Of a stretch of 32,725 bases of DNA, positions 18,230 through 26,829 are shown piece by piece; position 1 is the stretch's first letter; every line of letters begins with the position of its first letter. The notes below the pieces were generated by a model that saw only the letters and a list, made by a program, of their open reading frames with translations, had not been told where the DNA came from and made no database searches. Source of the DNA: Duodenibacillus sp. (GTDB taxonomy: Bacteria > Pseudomonadota > Gammaproteobacteria > Burkholderiales > Burkholderiaceae_F); the NCBI GenBank assembly GCA_017628205.1, contig JAGBZO010000039.1, forward strand, positions 99,279-132,003. Direction: 5' to 3'. The translations under genes were made by a program, and so were the position numbers.

Positions 18230-18727
18230 TCAGTTCGCCAGCAATTCGCACAAACGGCGCAACGCATGCGCAACGGTCGATTGACGCACGAGCGAACGAT
18301 CGCCGTCGAACCACATCGTTTCCGTTTGAACGTCGATGCCGTCGTCCGTGCGCGTCGCAAACCCGAAACACACGGTACCGACCGGCTTGCTCGGTACGCC
18401 CCCCGTCGGTCCGGCGATCCCCGTGACCGCTACGGCATGCGTCGCCCGACTATGCTTCATGACGCCTTCGGCCATCTCGCCGGCAGTCTGAACGCTGACC
18501 GCGCCGTAAGCCCTCAGAGTAGTTTCGCAAACGTCAATCATCTCTTGCTTGGACTCATTGGTATACGTGACAAAACCGCGGTCAAACCAAGCGCTCGATC
18601 CGCTCACGTCGGTAACGGCAAAAGCGATTCCTCCGGCCGTACAACTTTCAGCCGTGGCGATCACGGCCCGTTTTTGTAGCGCCAGTTCTCCCAAAAGACG
18701 CGCCAAGGCAGTGATTTCGTCCGTCAT
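18230..18727 (-). CDS. pncC: Nicotinamide-nucleotide amidohydrolase (CinA C-terminal family)
   Basis: 165 residues, the stand-alone PncC form, which deamidates NMN to NaMN in pyridine-nucleotide recycling. Seen: the TAESCTAGGI motif (about 24-33), the SSAWFDRGFVTYTNESK segment, and GIAGPTGGVPSKPVGTV near 105-121. ATG 18727 is chosen over an upstream ATG at 18805 because it overlaps the pgpA stop as TGATG and follows GGAG at 18735-18738. It is the last gene of the ribH-nusB-thiL-pgpA-pncC unit; pgpA-pncC translation is probably coupled. Confidence 0.92.
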   Translation of the reverse strand: MTDEITALARLLGELALQKRAVIATAESCTAGGIAFAVTDVSGSSAWFDRGFVTYTNESKQEMIDVCETTLRAYGAVSVQTAGEMAEGVMKHSRATHAVAVTGIAGPTGGVPSKPVGTVCFGFATRTDDGIDVQTETMWFDGDRSLVRQSTVAHALRRLCELLAN

Positions 18728-19284
18728 CAGAAGACTCCGAGGAACGTCCAATCGGTGAGACGATTGACGAGCATATCGATCACGATCACAGTCCAAACGG
18801 CCCAAGCGGCGGCAAAGACGTCGTCAAGCATAATGCCCCAACCGTTATGCATCTTCTCGTCGACATACGTTGCCGGAGGCAACTTGACGATATCGAAAAG
18901 ACGGAACGCGACGAAGGCCGCACACCAGGCAACGGGCGTCTGAGGCAACATCAAGCAGACGAGCCAAATGGCGACGACTTCGTCGATCACCACGCAACCG
19001 GCATCGTCAACTCCCAAATCGTCGCACGTCTTTTGACTGGCCAAAGCCCCGACGATGAAAAGCGCGACAACGCAAGCGGCCAACACTTGCCACGGCATCC
19101 ACTGAACCATCAAAATCCAAACGATCAATCCGGCCAACGTTCCCCACGTCCCGGGAGCGGGACGAATGCAGCCGGCGCCGAAAAAGAGCGCGATCATATA
19201 AGCCGGATGGGAAAACGCGAAGCGCAAGCCGGGACGCACTCGATTAGCCGGATTGTCGGCCGCATATTTTTTTGCCAAGCTCAT
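18727..19284 (-). CDS. pgpA: Phosphatidylglycerophosphatase A
   Basis: An inner-membrane phosphatase that makes phosphatidylglycerol from its phosphate. 185 residues with four hydrophobic segments and the conserved features of the family: the GAGCIRPAPGTWGTL loop (about 36-50), the acidic CDDLG segment and VIDEVVAIW near 121-129, and RLFDIVKLPP near 149-158. It starts 12 bases after the thiL stop, with AGGAACAGGA in front, and its stop overlaps the pncC start. Confidence 0.95.
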   Translation of the reverse strand: MSLAKKYAADNPANRVRPGLRFAFSHPAYMIALFFGAGCIRPAPGTWGTLAGLIVWILMVQWMPWQVLAACVVALFIVGALASQKTCDDLGVDDAGCVVIDEVVAIWLVCLMLPQTPVAWCAAFVAFRLFDIVKLPPATYVDEKMHNGWGIMLDDVFAAAWAVWTVIVIDMLVNRLTDWTFLGVF

Positions 19285-19296
19285 CGTCCTGTTCCT

Positions 19297-20295
19297 TTAG
19301 GCAAAATGGTCAAACCCGTTGGCGGCCAAACGCAGGCGTTCACCCTCGCTCGTATACACGACCAACCTTTCGCTATCGTCCTCTTTTTTCACGATTCGTC
19401 CGATCCGAGTCACTTTGGTCAAGGAGGAAATCGCCGCCTGTTCGACCAATCCGCGTTTGTCGGCCGGAGCCGTAAAAATCAACTCGTAATCGTCACCGCC
19501 GCTCAGAGCCGCCTCAAGCTGTCGGCTACGCGGCAAGTGGCGCAACGCATGATGCGCGGGGACGGCGTCCCAAACGATCTGAGCGGCGACGCCGCTTCGG
19601 TCGAGAATATGACCGAGGTCCTGTGACAGACCGTCTGAAATGTCGGCGCATGCCGTCGCGACGCTTAATAGCGCCGTACCGAGCGCGTTTCGAGGCTCGG
19701 GACGATCCATCCGCAAGGCGGCCGCGGGAAAGTCTTCCGCCGGCAACGTCCATTGCCCCTGTCGATGCATCAAAGCGGCATAGGCGCCGCCCACGTCGCC
19801 GGAAACCCACACGTCGTCGCCCTCGCGCGCGCCGCCTCGAGTCAAGCCCATTTGCAACGGCAGATCACCCATTGCCGTAATGGCAATCGTGATGGGCGCG
19901 TGGACATCGCCCACCTTGGCCGTGCGCGTCGTATCTCCGCCCAACAAAGCGCAACCGGCTTGTTGGGCCAACGCCATCATCCCCTCGGTAAACCCGCTTA
20001 ACCAAGCGTCATTGCGTTCGGGCAAACCGATGGCTAGAAAAAAAGCGCGGGGAACGGCGCCGCTGGCCGCCAAATCCGACAAATTCACGGCCAACGCCTT
20101 GTAACCGACGTCTTCCGGATTGGCCGACGGCAAAAAATGCGTGCCGACGGCCATCATGTCGCAGGTCACGGACAAACGACCGGCTCCCGTGTCGATGATG
20201 GCGCAGTCATCGCCCACGCCCTTGCTGCGCCAGGCGCCGAAGGTCTCGTGCGTAAAAAAACGATCGATGATCGCGAATTCACCGTTCTGAACCAT
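19297..20295 (-). CDS. thiL: Thiamine-monophosphate kinase
   Basis: Phosphorylates thiamine phosphate to the active cofactor. 332 residues of the PurM/ThiL fold. Visible: GVGDDCAII (about 26-34), the DMMAVGTHF metal/ATP segment (near 45-53), NLSDLAASGA (about 71-80), LLGGDTTR near 119-126, and SDGLSQDLGH in the second half. AAAGGA precedes ATG 20295. A 107-base gap with a long-loop hairpin separates it from nusB. The nusB-thiL-pgpA order is widely conserved. Confidence 0.95.
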   Translation of the reverse strand: MVQNGEFAIIDRFFTHETFGAWRSKGVGDDCAIIDTGAGRLSVTCDMMAVGTHFLPSANPEDVGYKALAVNLSDLAASGAVPRAFFLAIGLPERNDAWLSGFTEGMMALAQQAGCALLGGDTTRTAKVGDVHAPITIAITAMGDLPLQMGLTRGGAREGDDVWVSGDVGGAYAALMHRQGQWTLPAEDFPAAALRMDRPEPRNALGTALLSVATACADISDGLSQDLGHILDRSGVAAQIVWDAVPAHHALRHLPRSRQLEAALSGGDDYELIFTAPADKRGLVEQAAISSLTKVTRIGRIVKKEDDSERLVVYTSEGERLRLAANGFDHFA

Positions 20296-20317
20296 CTTGT
20301 ATATCCTTTCCGTTTAG

Positions 20318-20378
20318 ACGAAAAAAGCGTCGATCCATCGCGCCCTGATCGGCAGACGACAAATCCACGCTTTTTCGT
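20318..20378 (-). promoter_or_regulatory. Hairpin in the nusB-thiL gap, possible partial terminator
   Basis: ACGAAAAAGCGT and ACGCTTTTTTCGT pair on the - strand with one bulge, enclosing about 36 bases. The right arm is T-rich, so the structure could act as a weak terminator or processing site reducing thiL expression relative to nusB. Confidence 0.4.
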
Positions 20379-20402
20379 GCGTATCGTACGTGAGAAACGC
20401 TA

Positions 20403-20900
20403 TCAGGCGTTGTGCTCGTCCGGTCGAATGTCGCCGGCAACCTTGTCCAAAACGCCGTTGACGAGCTTGTAGCCCTTGTCCGCGCCGAAGCGCTTGGACA
20501 ATTCGACAGCTTCATTGATCACGACGCGATAAGGCGTTTCGATGCAATGCTTCAATTCCCAAGCGCCGATCATCAGGCAAGCACGCTCAATAACGGACAG
20601 GCGGGCGGGATCACGATCCAAGTGCTTAGCCACGGCCTGCGTCAGTTCATCGCGTTCGTCCAGTACGCCAGCCAAAATCCGGCGATAGAACTCCTTATCG
20701 CAATGGGCAAAATCGGCTTCAGTCAATTCGCAACCACTTACGGGCTCACCTTCTTCCGTGATGACGGACAGCAAATTGGCGTCGATGGCGGCAAAATCGG
20801 CTTCCGTATCGATCAGGGATTCGTACACGCCCAACAAGGCGAACTGACGAGCCAAACGACGGTGGCCTGCCAAGGGGCTGCGCATTTTAGTATCACTCAT
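20403..20900 (-). CDS. nusB: Transcription antitermination protein NusB
   Basis: Forms a complex with NusE (S10) on boxA of rRNA transcripts. 165 residues, all-helical. The N-terminal [14 protein letters not shown] segment and the C-terminal [33 protein letters not shown] block are family hallmarks. It overlaps the end of ribH by 8 bases, so translation is probably coupled. The ribH-nusB order is common in proteobacteria. Confidence 0.96.
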   Translation of the reverse strand: MSDTKMRSPLAGHRRLARQFALLGVYESLIDTEADFAAIDANLLSVITEEGEPVSGCELTEADFAHCDKEFYRRILAGVLDERDELTQAVAKHLDRDPARLSVIERACLMIGAWELKHCIETPYRVVINEAVELSKRFGADKGYKLVNGVLDKVAGDIRPDEHNA

Positions 20901-21387
20901 TCTCTTCGTATTCCATCAAATCGTCTAAGGTCGGGAATTCTTTGGCCAAATTCGCCATTTCAACGGCACACAAGGCGCAATCCTTCCCCTTCATCTTGGT
21001 ACGTGCCTTACATTCTTCATCCGTATTGCAGGTCAAAATGCCGTTGGCAACGGGGATGTCAAATTCCAAGCTAATACGGGAAATACCTGCACCCGATTCG
21101 TTGGCGACCAGTTCAAAGTGATAGGTCTCGCCGCGAATGACCGCACCCAAGGCGATCAAGGCGTCATAGTCGCCCGTAGAGGCCAACTTGGACAAGGCAA
21201 ACGGAGCTTCCAAGGCGCCGGGCACCGAAACGAGAGTAATGTTCTCTTCCTCAACACCCAGACGAACCAGCTCGGCCAAACACGCGGCGTACAACTCCTT
21301 GCCCGCATATTCGTTAAAACGGGATACTACAATACCGATCTGCAAATCCGTACCGTCCAGATTCTGTTCGATTACGTCGACTGCCAT
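20893..21387 (-). CDS. ribH: 6,7-dimethyl-8-ribityllumazine synthase, cysteine-rich variant
   Basis: Condenses the pyrimidine intermediate with dihydroxybutanone phosphate, the penultimate step of riboflavin synthesis. 164 residues. Catalytic loop [12 protein letters not shown] is at 81-92 with His90. The C-terminal part is unusual: Cys120, Cys126, Cys137 and Cys140 (C-x5-C-x10-C-x2-C) replace residues that are normally Thr/Ala in the TTxT...GNKG...EAA region. The start is ATG 21387, behind AAGGAGT; an ATG 30 bases upstream lies before that ribosome site and is rejected. First gene of the ribH-nusB-thiL-pgpA-pncC unit. Confidence 0.93.
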   Translation of the reverse strand: MAVDVIEQNLDGTDLQIGIVVSRFNEYAGKELYAACLAELVRLGVEEENITLVSVPGALEAPFALSKLASTGDYDALIALGAVIRGETYHFELVANESGAGISRISLEFDIPVANGILTCNTDEECKARTKMKGKDCALCAVEMANLAKEFPTLDDLMEYEENE

Positions 21388-21731
21388 AAAAGGACTCCTT
21401 CGTTCTACTTCTCCCACGCTCTTTCGAGCGCAAGAACAAATTCTTTAGCGTATCTGTCATTTTACCTGTTTGTTACTGTCTCAGGGGCTTTTCCGTAATA
21501 AAAGTCCTTTTGTACGCCTCTTTTTTCACTCCGTCTTTATCCTCTAGCGTCGGATTGGACACGGAGGCTCGGCCGTCCGAGAAGAACGCTTACGAGGCAT
21601 TCAGACGGCATGACGAAGAATCCCCGTTCGCTCCCAAGCATTCCTTGCGAAAAACCGTTCGATTGTTTCATTTACCTCTGTCGCTTGCTCCGTCAGCGTG
21701 GCAAAATGTCACTCGATCCAAAGGAGTTCAC
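21388..21731. other. Intergenic region between divergent ribH and membrane-protein gene
   Basis: 344 bases that must hold the promoters of both divergent genes. A TAAAAT at about 21458-21463 on the - strand is a possible ribH -10 box, but no good -35 box fits. I see no FMN riboswitch. A + strand frame across this stretch is not convincing: a strong AAGGAG site at 21721-21726 marks the real start at 21732. Confidence 0.5.
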
Positions 21732-22190
21732 ATGTCCGATACGGCAAGCCTGTCTTTTCTCTGCTTTAGCTTCGCGCTGTTGTACACCGTTTTCGAGCTG
21801 GTACGCTTGTTTTGTCCCGTTTGGGCGATGAAATTTTCCGGCCGCTACACACGTCAAGCCGACATCCTGGCGCTGCACCGAGCCGAGGTGACCAACGCCG
21901 CTTTATCCCGTTCCGTATCCATCGACTCGACCATCAACCGATTGGTGCGCGGTACGACGGAACCGAAAGATACCGATTTCGTACGTCACTTCCGCTTGTC
22001 TTTTATCGTCTTGCTCGGTTGCATTGCCCTTAGTCTGTGGCTCGGCACGACGGAGCAACCGCGTGAAGTGATCGAACTGTCTTATGATTTGATCCCCTTG
22101 GCCGTGGGCATGATCGTTTGCCAAATCGCCAATTACCGTTGCGCTCGCGTGGCCAACCTGATCGACGCGCATTTCGGACAAGCTTCTTAA
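21732..22190 (+). CDS. Small inner-membrane protein of unknown function
   Basis: 152 residues, family not recognised. Three hydrophobic segments are visible: about 6-26 (LSFLCFSFALLYTVFELVRLF), about 86-104 and about 118-136. The loop between the first two (about 30-85) is charged, with many Arg. ATG 21732 follows AAGGAG at 21721-21726. The gene sits on the opposite strand between ribE and ribH, where many betaproteobacteria carry ribBA. Nothing in the sequence points to a flavin role; riboflavin transporters have more membrane segments. Confidence 0.75.
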   Translation: MSDTASLSFLCFSFALLYTVFELVRLFCPVWAMKFSGRYTRQADILALHRAEVTNAALSRSVSIDSTINRLVRGTTEPKDTDFVRHFRLSFIVLLGCIALSLWLGTTEQPREVIELSYDLIPLAVGMIVCQIANYRCARVANLIDAHFGQAS

Positions 22191-22204
22191 CAAAACGCGT
22201 TGAC

Positions 22205-22252
22205 AAAAAAACCAGCGGCTCGAATGTTTTCACATCCGAGCCGTTCTTTTTA
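22205..22252. terminator. Bidirectional terminator between membrane-protein gene and ribE
   Basis: CGGCTCGAATG pairs with CATCCGAGCCG (one mismatch) around a TTTTCA-type loop; T-runs flank both sides (TTCTTTTT on +, GGTTTTTTT on -). It ends the convergent membrane-protein and ribE transcripts. Confidence 0.85.
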
Positions 22253-22263
22253 TCTTCGAACCA

Positions 22264-22890
22264 TCAGAACAGATCGTCGGTTTCCGCTTCGCGCAAAGCC
22301 ATCATACGTTCGACATAACGTGCGATCGTGTCGACTTCGAGATTGACATAGTCCTGCTCGCGCAAGCGCTTCAACGTGGTGACCTCCACCGTATGGGGAA
22401 TCAAGTTGATCGCGACGCGAGCGCCCATGGCGGTGTCTTCCACTTCGTTGATCGTCAACGACACGCCGTTCACCGTGATGGATCCCTTATAGGCCAAATA
22501 CGGCGAGAGCTTCAGAGGAGCTCGAATCACCAAACGATAGCTCTCGGCAACCTTCTCCATGCTTTCAACCATGCCGACGCCGTCGACGTGACCGCTGACC
22601 AGATGACCGTCGATACGATCGCCCAAACGCATGGCCTTTTCAAGATTGACTTCGCCAAACGTATCCAAGCCGCACGTTTTGTTCAAGCTTTCCGCACTGA
22701 CCTCGATTTGGAATTCATTGCCCTGAATGTTCACGACGGTCATGCAAGCGCCGTTGACGGCGATCGAGTCACCGATCTTCACCTCTTTCAAACCGAAAGC
22801 TTCGGGCGTGAGAATCGTCAAGCGGACGCCGTTGCCAAGTTGCTCGGGTTCTCGAACCTTGCCGATCGCTTGAATAATTCCGGTAAACAT
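22264..22890 (-). CDS. ribE: Riboflavin synthase, alpha chain
   Basis: Dismutates two lumazine molecules to riboflavin, the final step. 208 residues with two repeated lumazine-binding barrels: the N-half begins MFTGIIQAIG and has SIAVNGACMTV near 48-58; the C-half repeats this as SITVNGVSLTI near 145-155. The GHLVSGHVDGVG motif links them. ATG 22890 is chosen because MFTGII is the near-universal start; AAGGA lies about 12 bases upstream. It follows ribD by 31 bases and ends the glyA-nrdR-ribD-ribE unit. E. coli naming calls this gene ribC or ribE. Confidence 0.96.
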   Translation of the reverse strand: MFTGIIQAIGKVREPEQLGNGVRLTILTPEAFGLKEVKIGDSIAVNGACMTVVNIQGNEFQIEVSAESLNKTCGLDTFGEVNLEKAMRLGDRIDGHLVSGHVDGVGMVESMEKVAESYRLVIRAPLKLSPYLAYKGSITVNGVSLTINEVEDTAMGARVAINLIPHTVEVTTLKRLREQDYVNLEVDTIARYVERMMALREAETDDLF

Positions 22891-22921
22891 GTCTGTTTCG
22901 TTCCTTTGATAAGTCAAATGA

Positions 22922-24046
22922 TTAATCGTTTGCTCCAGACCGAGCGTGTTTGCGTAATACTAACCGAACGTCAGGCCCAATCCTATCGACGCAATGGAAA
23001 TTCCAACGAAGAATCTGATCCATTTGTTCAAATCGGGGCAATTGCGCCGCCCCTCGCCCTTCGCCCATCAGCAACGGAGCGACATAATAAATCAACTCGT
23101 CGACCAAGTCGGCCTGCAAAAGCCCTCCGTTCAATCCGGCCCCCGCCTCCACATGCAAAACGTTGATCTCTCGAGAGCCGATGTCGCGAATGACGGCCTG
23201 CAGATCCAAACGGCCCTCCGCATCGCTCGGCATGGCCTTCACTTCGGCACCGACACCCTCGAGAGCCGCAACGCGATCCTTGGGCGCGGCGGCCGAAACG
23301 TAAATCGTACAGGGGGCTCCCCGAAGAATCTTTGCCGATACGGGCGTGCGGGCCATTGTATCGAGAATGAACTTGACCGGCTGCGGACAATCTTCATCCA
23401 ACCGAACGTTCATTTGCGGATCATCCGCCAAAACGGTGCCGATACCGGTCAGGATCCCTTGAGCAAAGGAGCGTTGCACATGTCCGTCTCGACGGGCTTC
23501 GGCAGACGTAATCCATTGGCTAACACCGTTAAGCAACGCTGTGCGACCGTCCAATCCCGCCGCCACTTTCAGACGAATCCACGGCTTGCCGGTTCGCATG
23601 CGAGTCAAAAAACCGATATTCGACTCGATGGCTTCTTTCTCACAAACACCGACAACAACGTCAAGACCGGCCTGACGCAACAACTCGCAACCGCGACCGG
23701 CAACGAGCGGATTGGGATCCAAGGTACCGACAACAACGCGAGAGATGCCTTCGTCAATCAGCCGTAATGCACACGGCGGCGTACGGCCGTAATGGGAGCA
23801 GGGCTCCAATGTCACGTAGGCCGTCGCTCCCCTCAAATCCACTGCATTGGCTCGGGCCGTCTCGATCGCATCGATCTCGGCATGACGACCGCCGGGACGT
23901 TGCGTGAAACCGCGAGCCAACTCTTTGCCGTCTTTAACCAAAACGCAACCGACGGCCGGATTGGGCGGGGCAATGCGTTGCCCGCCGCAAGCCGCACGAA
24001 TCGCCTCGCGCATCCATTGGATGTCACGCTGTTGTTGTTCCGACAT
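22922..24046 (-). CDS. ribD: Bifunctional riboflavin deaminase/reductase
   Basis: Carries out the second and third steps of riboflavin synthesis. 374 residues: an N-terminal cytidine-deaminase-like zinc domain (about 1-145) with His55-Ala-Glu57 and the PCSHYGRTPPC motif (Cys83, Cys92), then an NADPH-dependent reductase domain (about 150-370). GGAGTCC precedes ATG 24046, only 3 bases after the nrdR stop, so the genes are co-transcribed. Confidence 0.96.
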   Translation of the reverse strand: MSEQQQRDIQWMREAIRAACGGQRIAPPNPAVGCVLVKDGKELARGFTQRPGGRHAEIDAIETARANAVDLRGATAYVTLEPCSHYGRTPPCALRLIDEGISRVVVGTLDPNPLVAGRGCELLRQAGLDVVVGVCEKEAIESNIGFLTRMRTGKPWIRLKVAAGLDGRTALLNGVSQWITSAEARRDGHVQRSFAQGILTGIGTVLADDPQMNVRLDEDCPQPVKFILDTMARTPVSAKILRGAPCTIYVSAAAPKDRVAALEGVGAEVKAMPSDAEGRLDLQAVIRDIGSREINVLHVEAGAGLNGGLLQADLVDELIYYVAPLLMGEGRGAAQLPRFEQMDQILRWNFHCVDRIGPDVRLVLRKHARSGAND

Positions 24047-24049
24047 GGA

Positions 24050-24505
24050 CTAGGACTCCGTCTCGAGCTCTCGCAACAGTTGAAAAAAACCTTCGGGATT
24101 GTCAACGTTGAAGTAGACGCTGGCAAAACGGATGTAGGCGACGGAATCGAGCTTTTTAAGCTCTTCCAAGACAAACTCGCCGACACGACTGGACATCACT
24201 TCTCTTTCGCCCAACGTCCGCAAACGTTGTTCGATGGCGCCGATGGCCTCTTCAACGCGTTCGTTGTTCACGGGACGTTTTCTCAAAGCCAATCGCATGG
24301 AACCGCGAATCTTTTCTCGATCGTACTCACGGCGCGCCCCGGTTCGTTTGACGATCAGCGGCATGTTCAATTCAACGCGTTCGAACGTCGTAAAACGCTT
24401 GCCGCACGCGGAACACTGACGGCGACGTCGAATGGAATAGCCGTCGTCACTGGCGCGCGAATCAATCACGGCCGAATCTTTTTCTTTGCAGAAAGGACAT
24501 CTCAT
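24050..24505 (-). CDS. nrdR: Ribonucleotide-reductase repressor NrdR
   Basis: A nucleotide-sensing repressor of nrd genes. 151 residues: an N-terminal zinc ribbon with Cys3-x2-Cys6 and Cys31-x2-Cys34, followed by an ATP-cone domain (about 49-139; the VKRTGARREYDREKIRGSM segment is characteristic). ATG 24505 follows GGGGGA. It lies 93 bases after glyA and directly upstream of ribD, an order common in proteobacteria. No NrdR box is visible in the window. Confidence 0.97.
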   Translation of the reverse strand: MRCPFCKEKDSAVIDSRASDDGYSIRRRRQCSACGKRFTTFERVELNMPLIVKRTGARREYDREKIRGSMRLALRKRPVNNERVEEAIGAIEQRLRTLGEREVMSSRVGEFVLEELKKLDSVAYIRFASVYFNVDNPEGFFQLLRELETES

Positions 24506-24598
24506 GCCTATCCCCCTGGTCTGTTTGCTCGTGAGCGGCGATCGGTCGAATCGACGCTGGAACTTTTATTTTACCGCCGAGAGAGCGCCTCTGTCCGC

Positions 24599-25870
24599 TC
24601 AAACCGCGTAGACGGGATAGCGAGAGGTCAATTCCTGTACCTGAGCCTTAACCCGTTGCAATACGGACTCATCTTCAGGGTTGTCCAAAACGTCGGCAAT
24701 CCAATGACCGATTTGACGGCATTGTTCGACACCGAAGCCTCGCGTCGTGACCGCCGGCGTACCGAGTCGAATACCGGACGTCACGAAGGGCGACTGCGGA
24801 TCGTTATGGATGGAATTCTTGTTCACCGTGATGCAAACCTGTCCGAGCAAGGCTTCCGCTTGCTTGCCCGTGAGATTTTTCGCTCGCAGATCGACCAACA
24901 TCACATGACTTTGGGTACCGCCCGAGACAATACGCAGACCACGTTCGGTCAACACGTCGGCCAAGGCCTTTGCATTGAGCTTCACCTGTTGGCCGTAGAC
25001 TTTAAATTCGGGGGAGAGAGCTTCGCCGAAAGCGATGGCCTTACCGGCGATGACATGCATCAGCGGACCGCCCTGCAGGCCGGGGAACACGGCCGTATTC
25101 AGTTGCTTTTCCAACTCGGGACGAACAAAAATAACGCCGCCGCGAGGCCCGCGCAAGCTCTTGTGCGTCGTGGTCGTCACAATGTCGGCGTGTCCGAAGG
25201 GAGAGGGATAAACACCGGCAGCGATCAGGCCGGCGTAGTGAGCCATGTCAACCATGAGGAGCGCGCCGACGGATCGGGCGATCTTGGCGAATCGGGCGAA
25301 ATCGATTTCCAAGGAATAGGCCGACGCACCGGCGATAATCATTTTGGGCTTGTGCTGACGAGCCAATGCCTCGATTTCATCGTAATCAAGCGCTTCGTTG
25401 TCATCGCGAACGCCATAAGGAACGACGTTGTAGTAACGACCGGAGAAATTAAGCTTCATGCCGTGGGTCAAATGCCCGCCGTCGGCCAAGCTCATCCCCA
25501 TCACGGTATCGCCCGGCTGCAAAAACGCCATGAACACGGCCTCGTTGGCCTGCGCTCCCGAATGCGGTTGCACGTTGACCGCCATCTCCACGCCCAAAGG
25601 CTCGCAGAACAAACGCTTGGCACGATCTATCGCCAAACATTCCACGCGATCGACGTTTTCGCAACCGCCGTAATAGCGCTTCCCCGGATAGCCTTCGGCA
25701 TACTTGTTCGTCATGACGCACCCCTGCGCCTGCATGACGGCCGAGCTCGTGTAGTTTTCCGATGCAATCAACTCAATGTGTTGCTCTTGGCGCAAACGCT
25801 CCGCTTGGATTGCGTTCCAAACGTCGACGTCGACATATTGCATGTCGGAAGTCAAAGTACGGTTGTTCAT
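24599..25870 (-). CDS. glyA: Serine hydroxymethyltransferase
   Basis: Interconverts serine and glycine, loading one-carbon units on tetrahydrofolate; PLP enzyme in the cytoplasm. 423 residues. Visible: [10 protein letters not shown] (33-42), [16 protein letters not shown] (56-71), and the PLP lysine Lys237 in [14 protein letters not shown]. The start at 25870 follows GAGGT. An inner Met10 would give a length closer to the usual 415, so a few residues at the N-terminus are uncertain. Its short leader carries a palindrome and a T-run that look regulatory. Confidence 0.96.
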   Translation of the reverse strand: MNNRTLTSDMQYVDVDVWNAIQAERLRQEQHIELIASENYTSSAVMQAQGCVMTNKYAEGYPGKRYYGGCENVDRVECLAIDRAKRLFCEPLGVEMAVNVQPHSGAQANEAVFMAFLQPGDTVMGMSLADGGHLTHGMKLNFSGRYYNVVPYGVRDDNEALDYDEIEALARQHKPKMIIAGASAYSLEIDFARFAKIARSVGALLMVDMAHYAGLIAAGVYPSPFGHADIVTTTTHKSLRGPRGGVIFVRPELEKQLNTAVFPGLQGGPLMHVIAGKAIAFGEALSPEFKVYGQQVKLNAKALADVLTERGLRIVSGGTQSHVMLVDLRAKNLTGKQAEALLGQVCITVNKNSIHNDPQSPFVTSGIRLGTPAVTTRGFGVEQCRQIGHWIADVLDNPEDESVLQRVKAQVQELTSRYPVYAV

Positions 25871-25888
25871 GATGTGACCTCAAATAGC

Positions 25889-25943
25889 AAAAAAAAACAA
25901 ATCTCGTCATAGACCGATCAACGATCGGTCCCTATTTGTTTTT
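25889..25943 (-). promoter_or_regulatory. Nested hairpin with T-run just upstream of glyA: terminator or attenuator
   Basis: On the - strand, an outer stem (AAAAACAAAT with ATTTGTTTTT) encloses a perfect inner palindrome GACCGATC-GTT-GATCGGTC, and the outer arm runs into nine T. It lies 19-73 bases before the glyA start. It can end the upstream radical-SAM transcript. No room remains for a promoter between it and glyA, so glyA transcripts probably pass through it. Confidence 0.6.
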
Positions 25944-25944
25944 G

Positions 25945-25973
25945 ACTATACACCAGGCGAGTTCATCAACGAA
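25945..25973 (-). promoter_or_regulatory. Candidate glyA promoter
   Basis: On the - strand TTCGTT (25968-25973), 17 bases, TATAGT (25945-25950; 5 of 6). The -35 box is poor, so an activator or read-through from uvrB is possible. The expected start lies at the first arm of the hairpin. Confidence 0.35.
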
Positions 25974-26043
25974 CTTCGCACACTTTCTGTTGTTGTTTGA
26001 TACGTTTTATTACGAGTTGGCGACTTTTAAGTCCCAAATCACA

Positions 26044-26826
26044 TCAGTAATACGCGTGCGCGCTGATACCCAATGCACGAACGCGGTCCGCAATTCGATC
26101 GAGTTCTTCGGCGCCGGCCTTTTGCAACGTTTTGGCGGGCGTATCGCGCGAAATAGTGTATAGATCGACGCCGTTCGGATTGATCGTTCGAATGGCCTCT
26201 AGCCACGCTTGCACGGCAACCTCACCCGTATTGTCGACGCATTGACCCTCCCATGTTCCCTTCAGGAACATGGTCTGAATGACGCACTTTTTACCGATCG
26301 AGCGCATGGCCTCAAGAAGCTCGTCCAAACGGTAGACGCAGGTCGGGCGATTGACGAAGCGCACATAATCGATATCGACCGAGTCAAGCTTCAAACAAGC
26401 CCTGTCGATGCTCTCGACGGCACGGCGTACGGACGGCTTCAAAATGTTCGTCGCATTGGTCAACAAACAGACCGTGGCGTTGGGAAAATACCGATCGCGA
26501 ATCGCCATGACGTCGTCCACGATCTCCTTGAAATCGGGATGGGACGTCGGTTCGCCGTTACCGGCAAAAGTAATCGCGTCGATCGTGTCGCCCGCCTCAA
26601 GCATCGCCTTTAACTTCGCCTCCAAAGCCAACGCCACTTGACGGCGCGTCGGCATGTCTTGCTTGGGCCGATGCTCAGCGTTTAACCCGCATTCGCAGTA
26701 AACGCAGTCAAAATTGCAAATTTTCCCATCCGAGGGCAATAAATTGAGACCCAAAGACACGCCCAAACGTCGACTTTTGACGGGACCGAAAATGGGAGAA
26801 GGAAACAAAATGGTGGCCACGGTCAC
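26044..26826 (-). CDS. Radical SAM protein, COG0731-like, function unknown
   Basis: 260 residues. The radical SAM cluster motif is Cys37-x3-Cys41-x2-Cys44 (CNFDCVYC). The second family motif GNGEPT (89-94) binds SAM. The sequence resembles the COG0731 group, whose archaeal members make the wyosine base; bacteria do not make wyosine, so that function should not be transferred. It starts 3 bases after the phosphatase stop and is co-transcribed with it and uvrB. I see no extra cysteine clusters that would mark a SPASM domain. Confidence 0.8.
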   Translation of the reverse strand: MTVATILFPSPIFGPVKSRRLGVSLGLNLLPSDGKICNFDCVYCECGLNAEHRPKQDMPTRRQVALALEAKLKAMLEAGDTIDAITFAGNGEPTSHPDFKEIVDDVMAIRDRYFPNATVCLLTNATNILKPSVRRAVESIDRACLKLDSVDIDYVRFVNRPTCVYRLDELLEAMRSIGKKCVIQTMFLKGTWEGQCVDNTGEVAVQAWLEAIRTINPNGVDLYTISRDTPAKTLQKAGAEELDRIADRVRALGISAHAYY

Positions 26827-26829
26827 TCC

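Noticed and set aside
20296-20402. Possible TPP riboswitch before thiL
   Set aside because: A CTGATC-like word is present, but not the conserved CUGAGA and ACCUGAUC elements in the right order and strand.
23792-25912. A 706-codon + strand frame opposite ribD, nrdR and glyA
   Set aside because: It covers three well-identified genes and intergenic DNA in antisense; its composition is that of a shadow frame.
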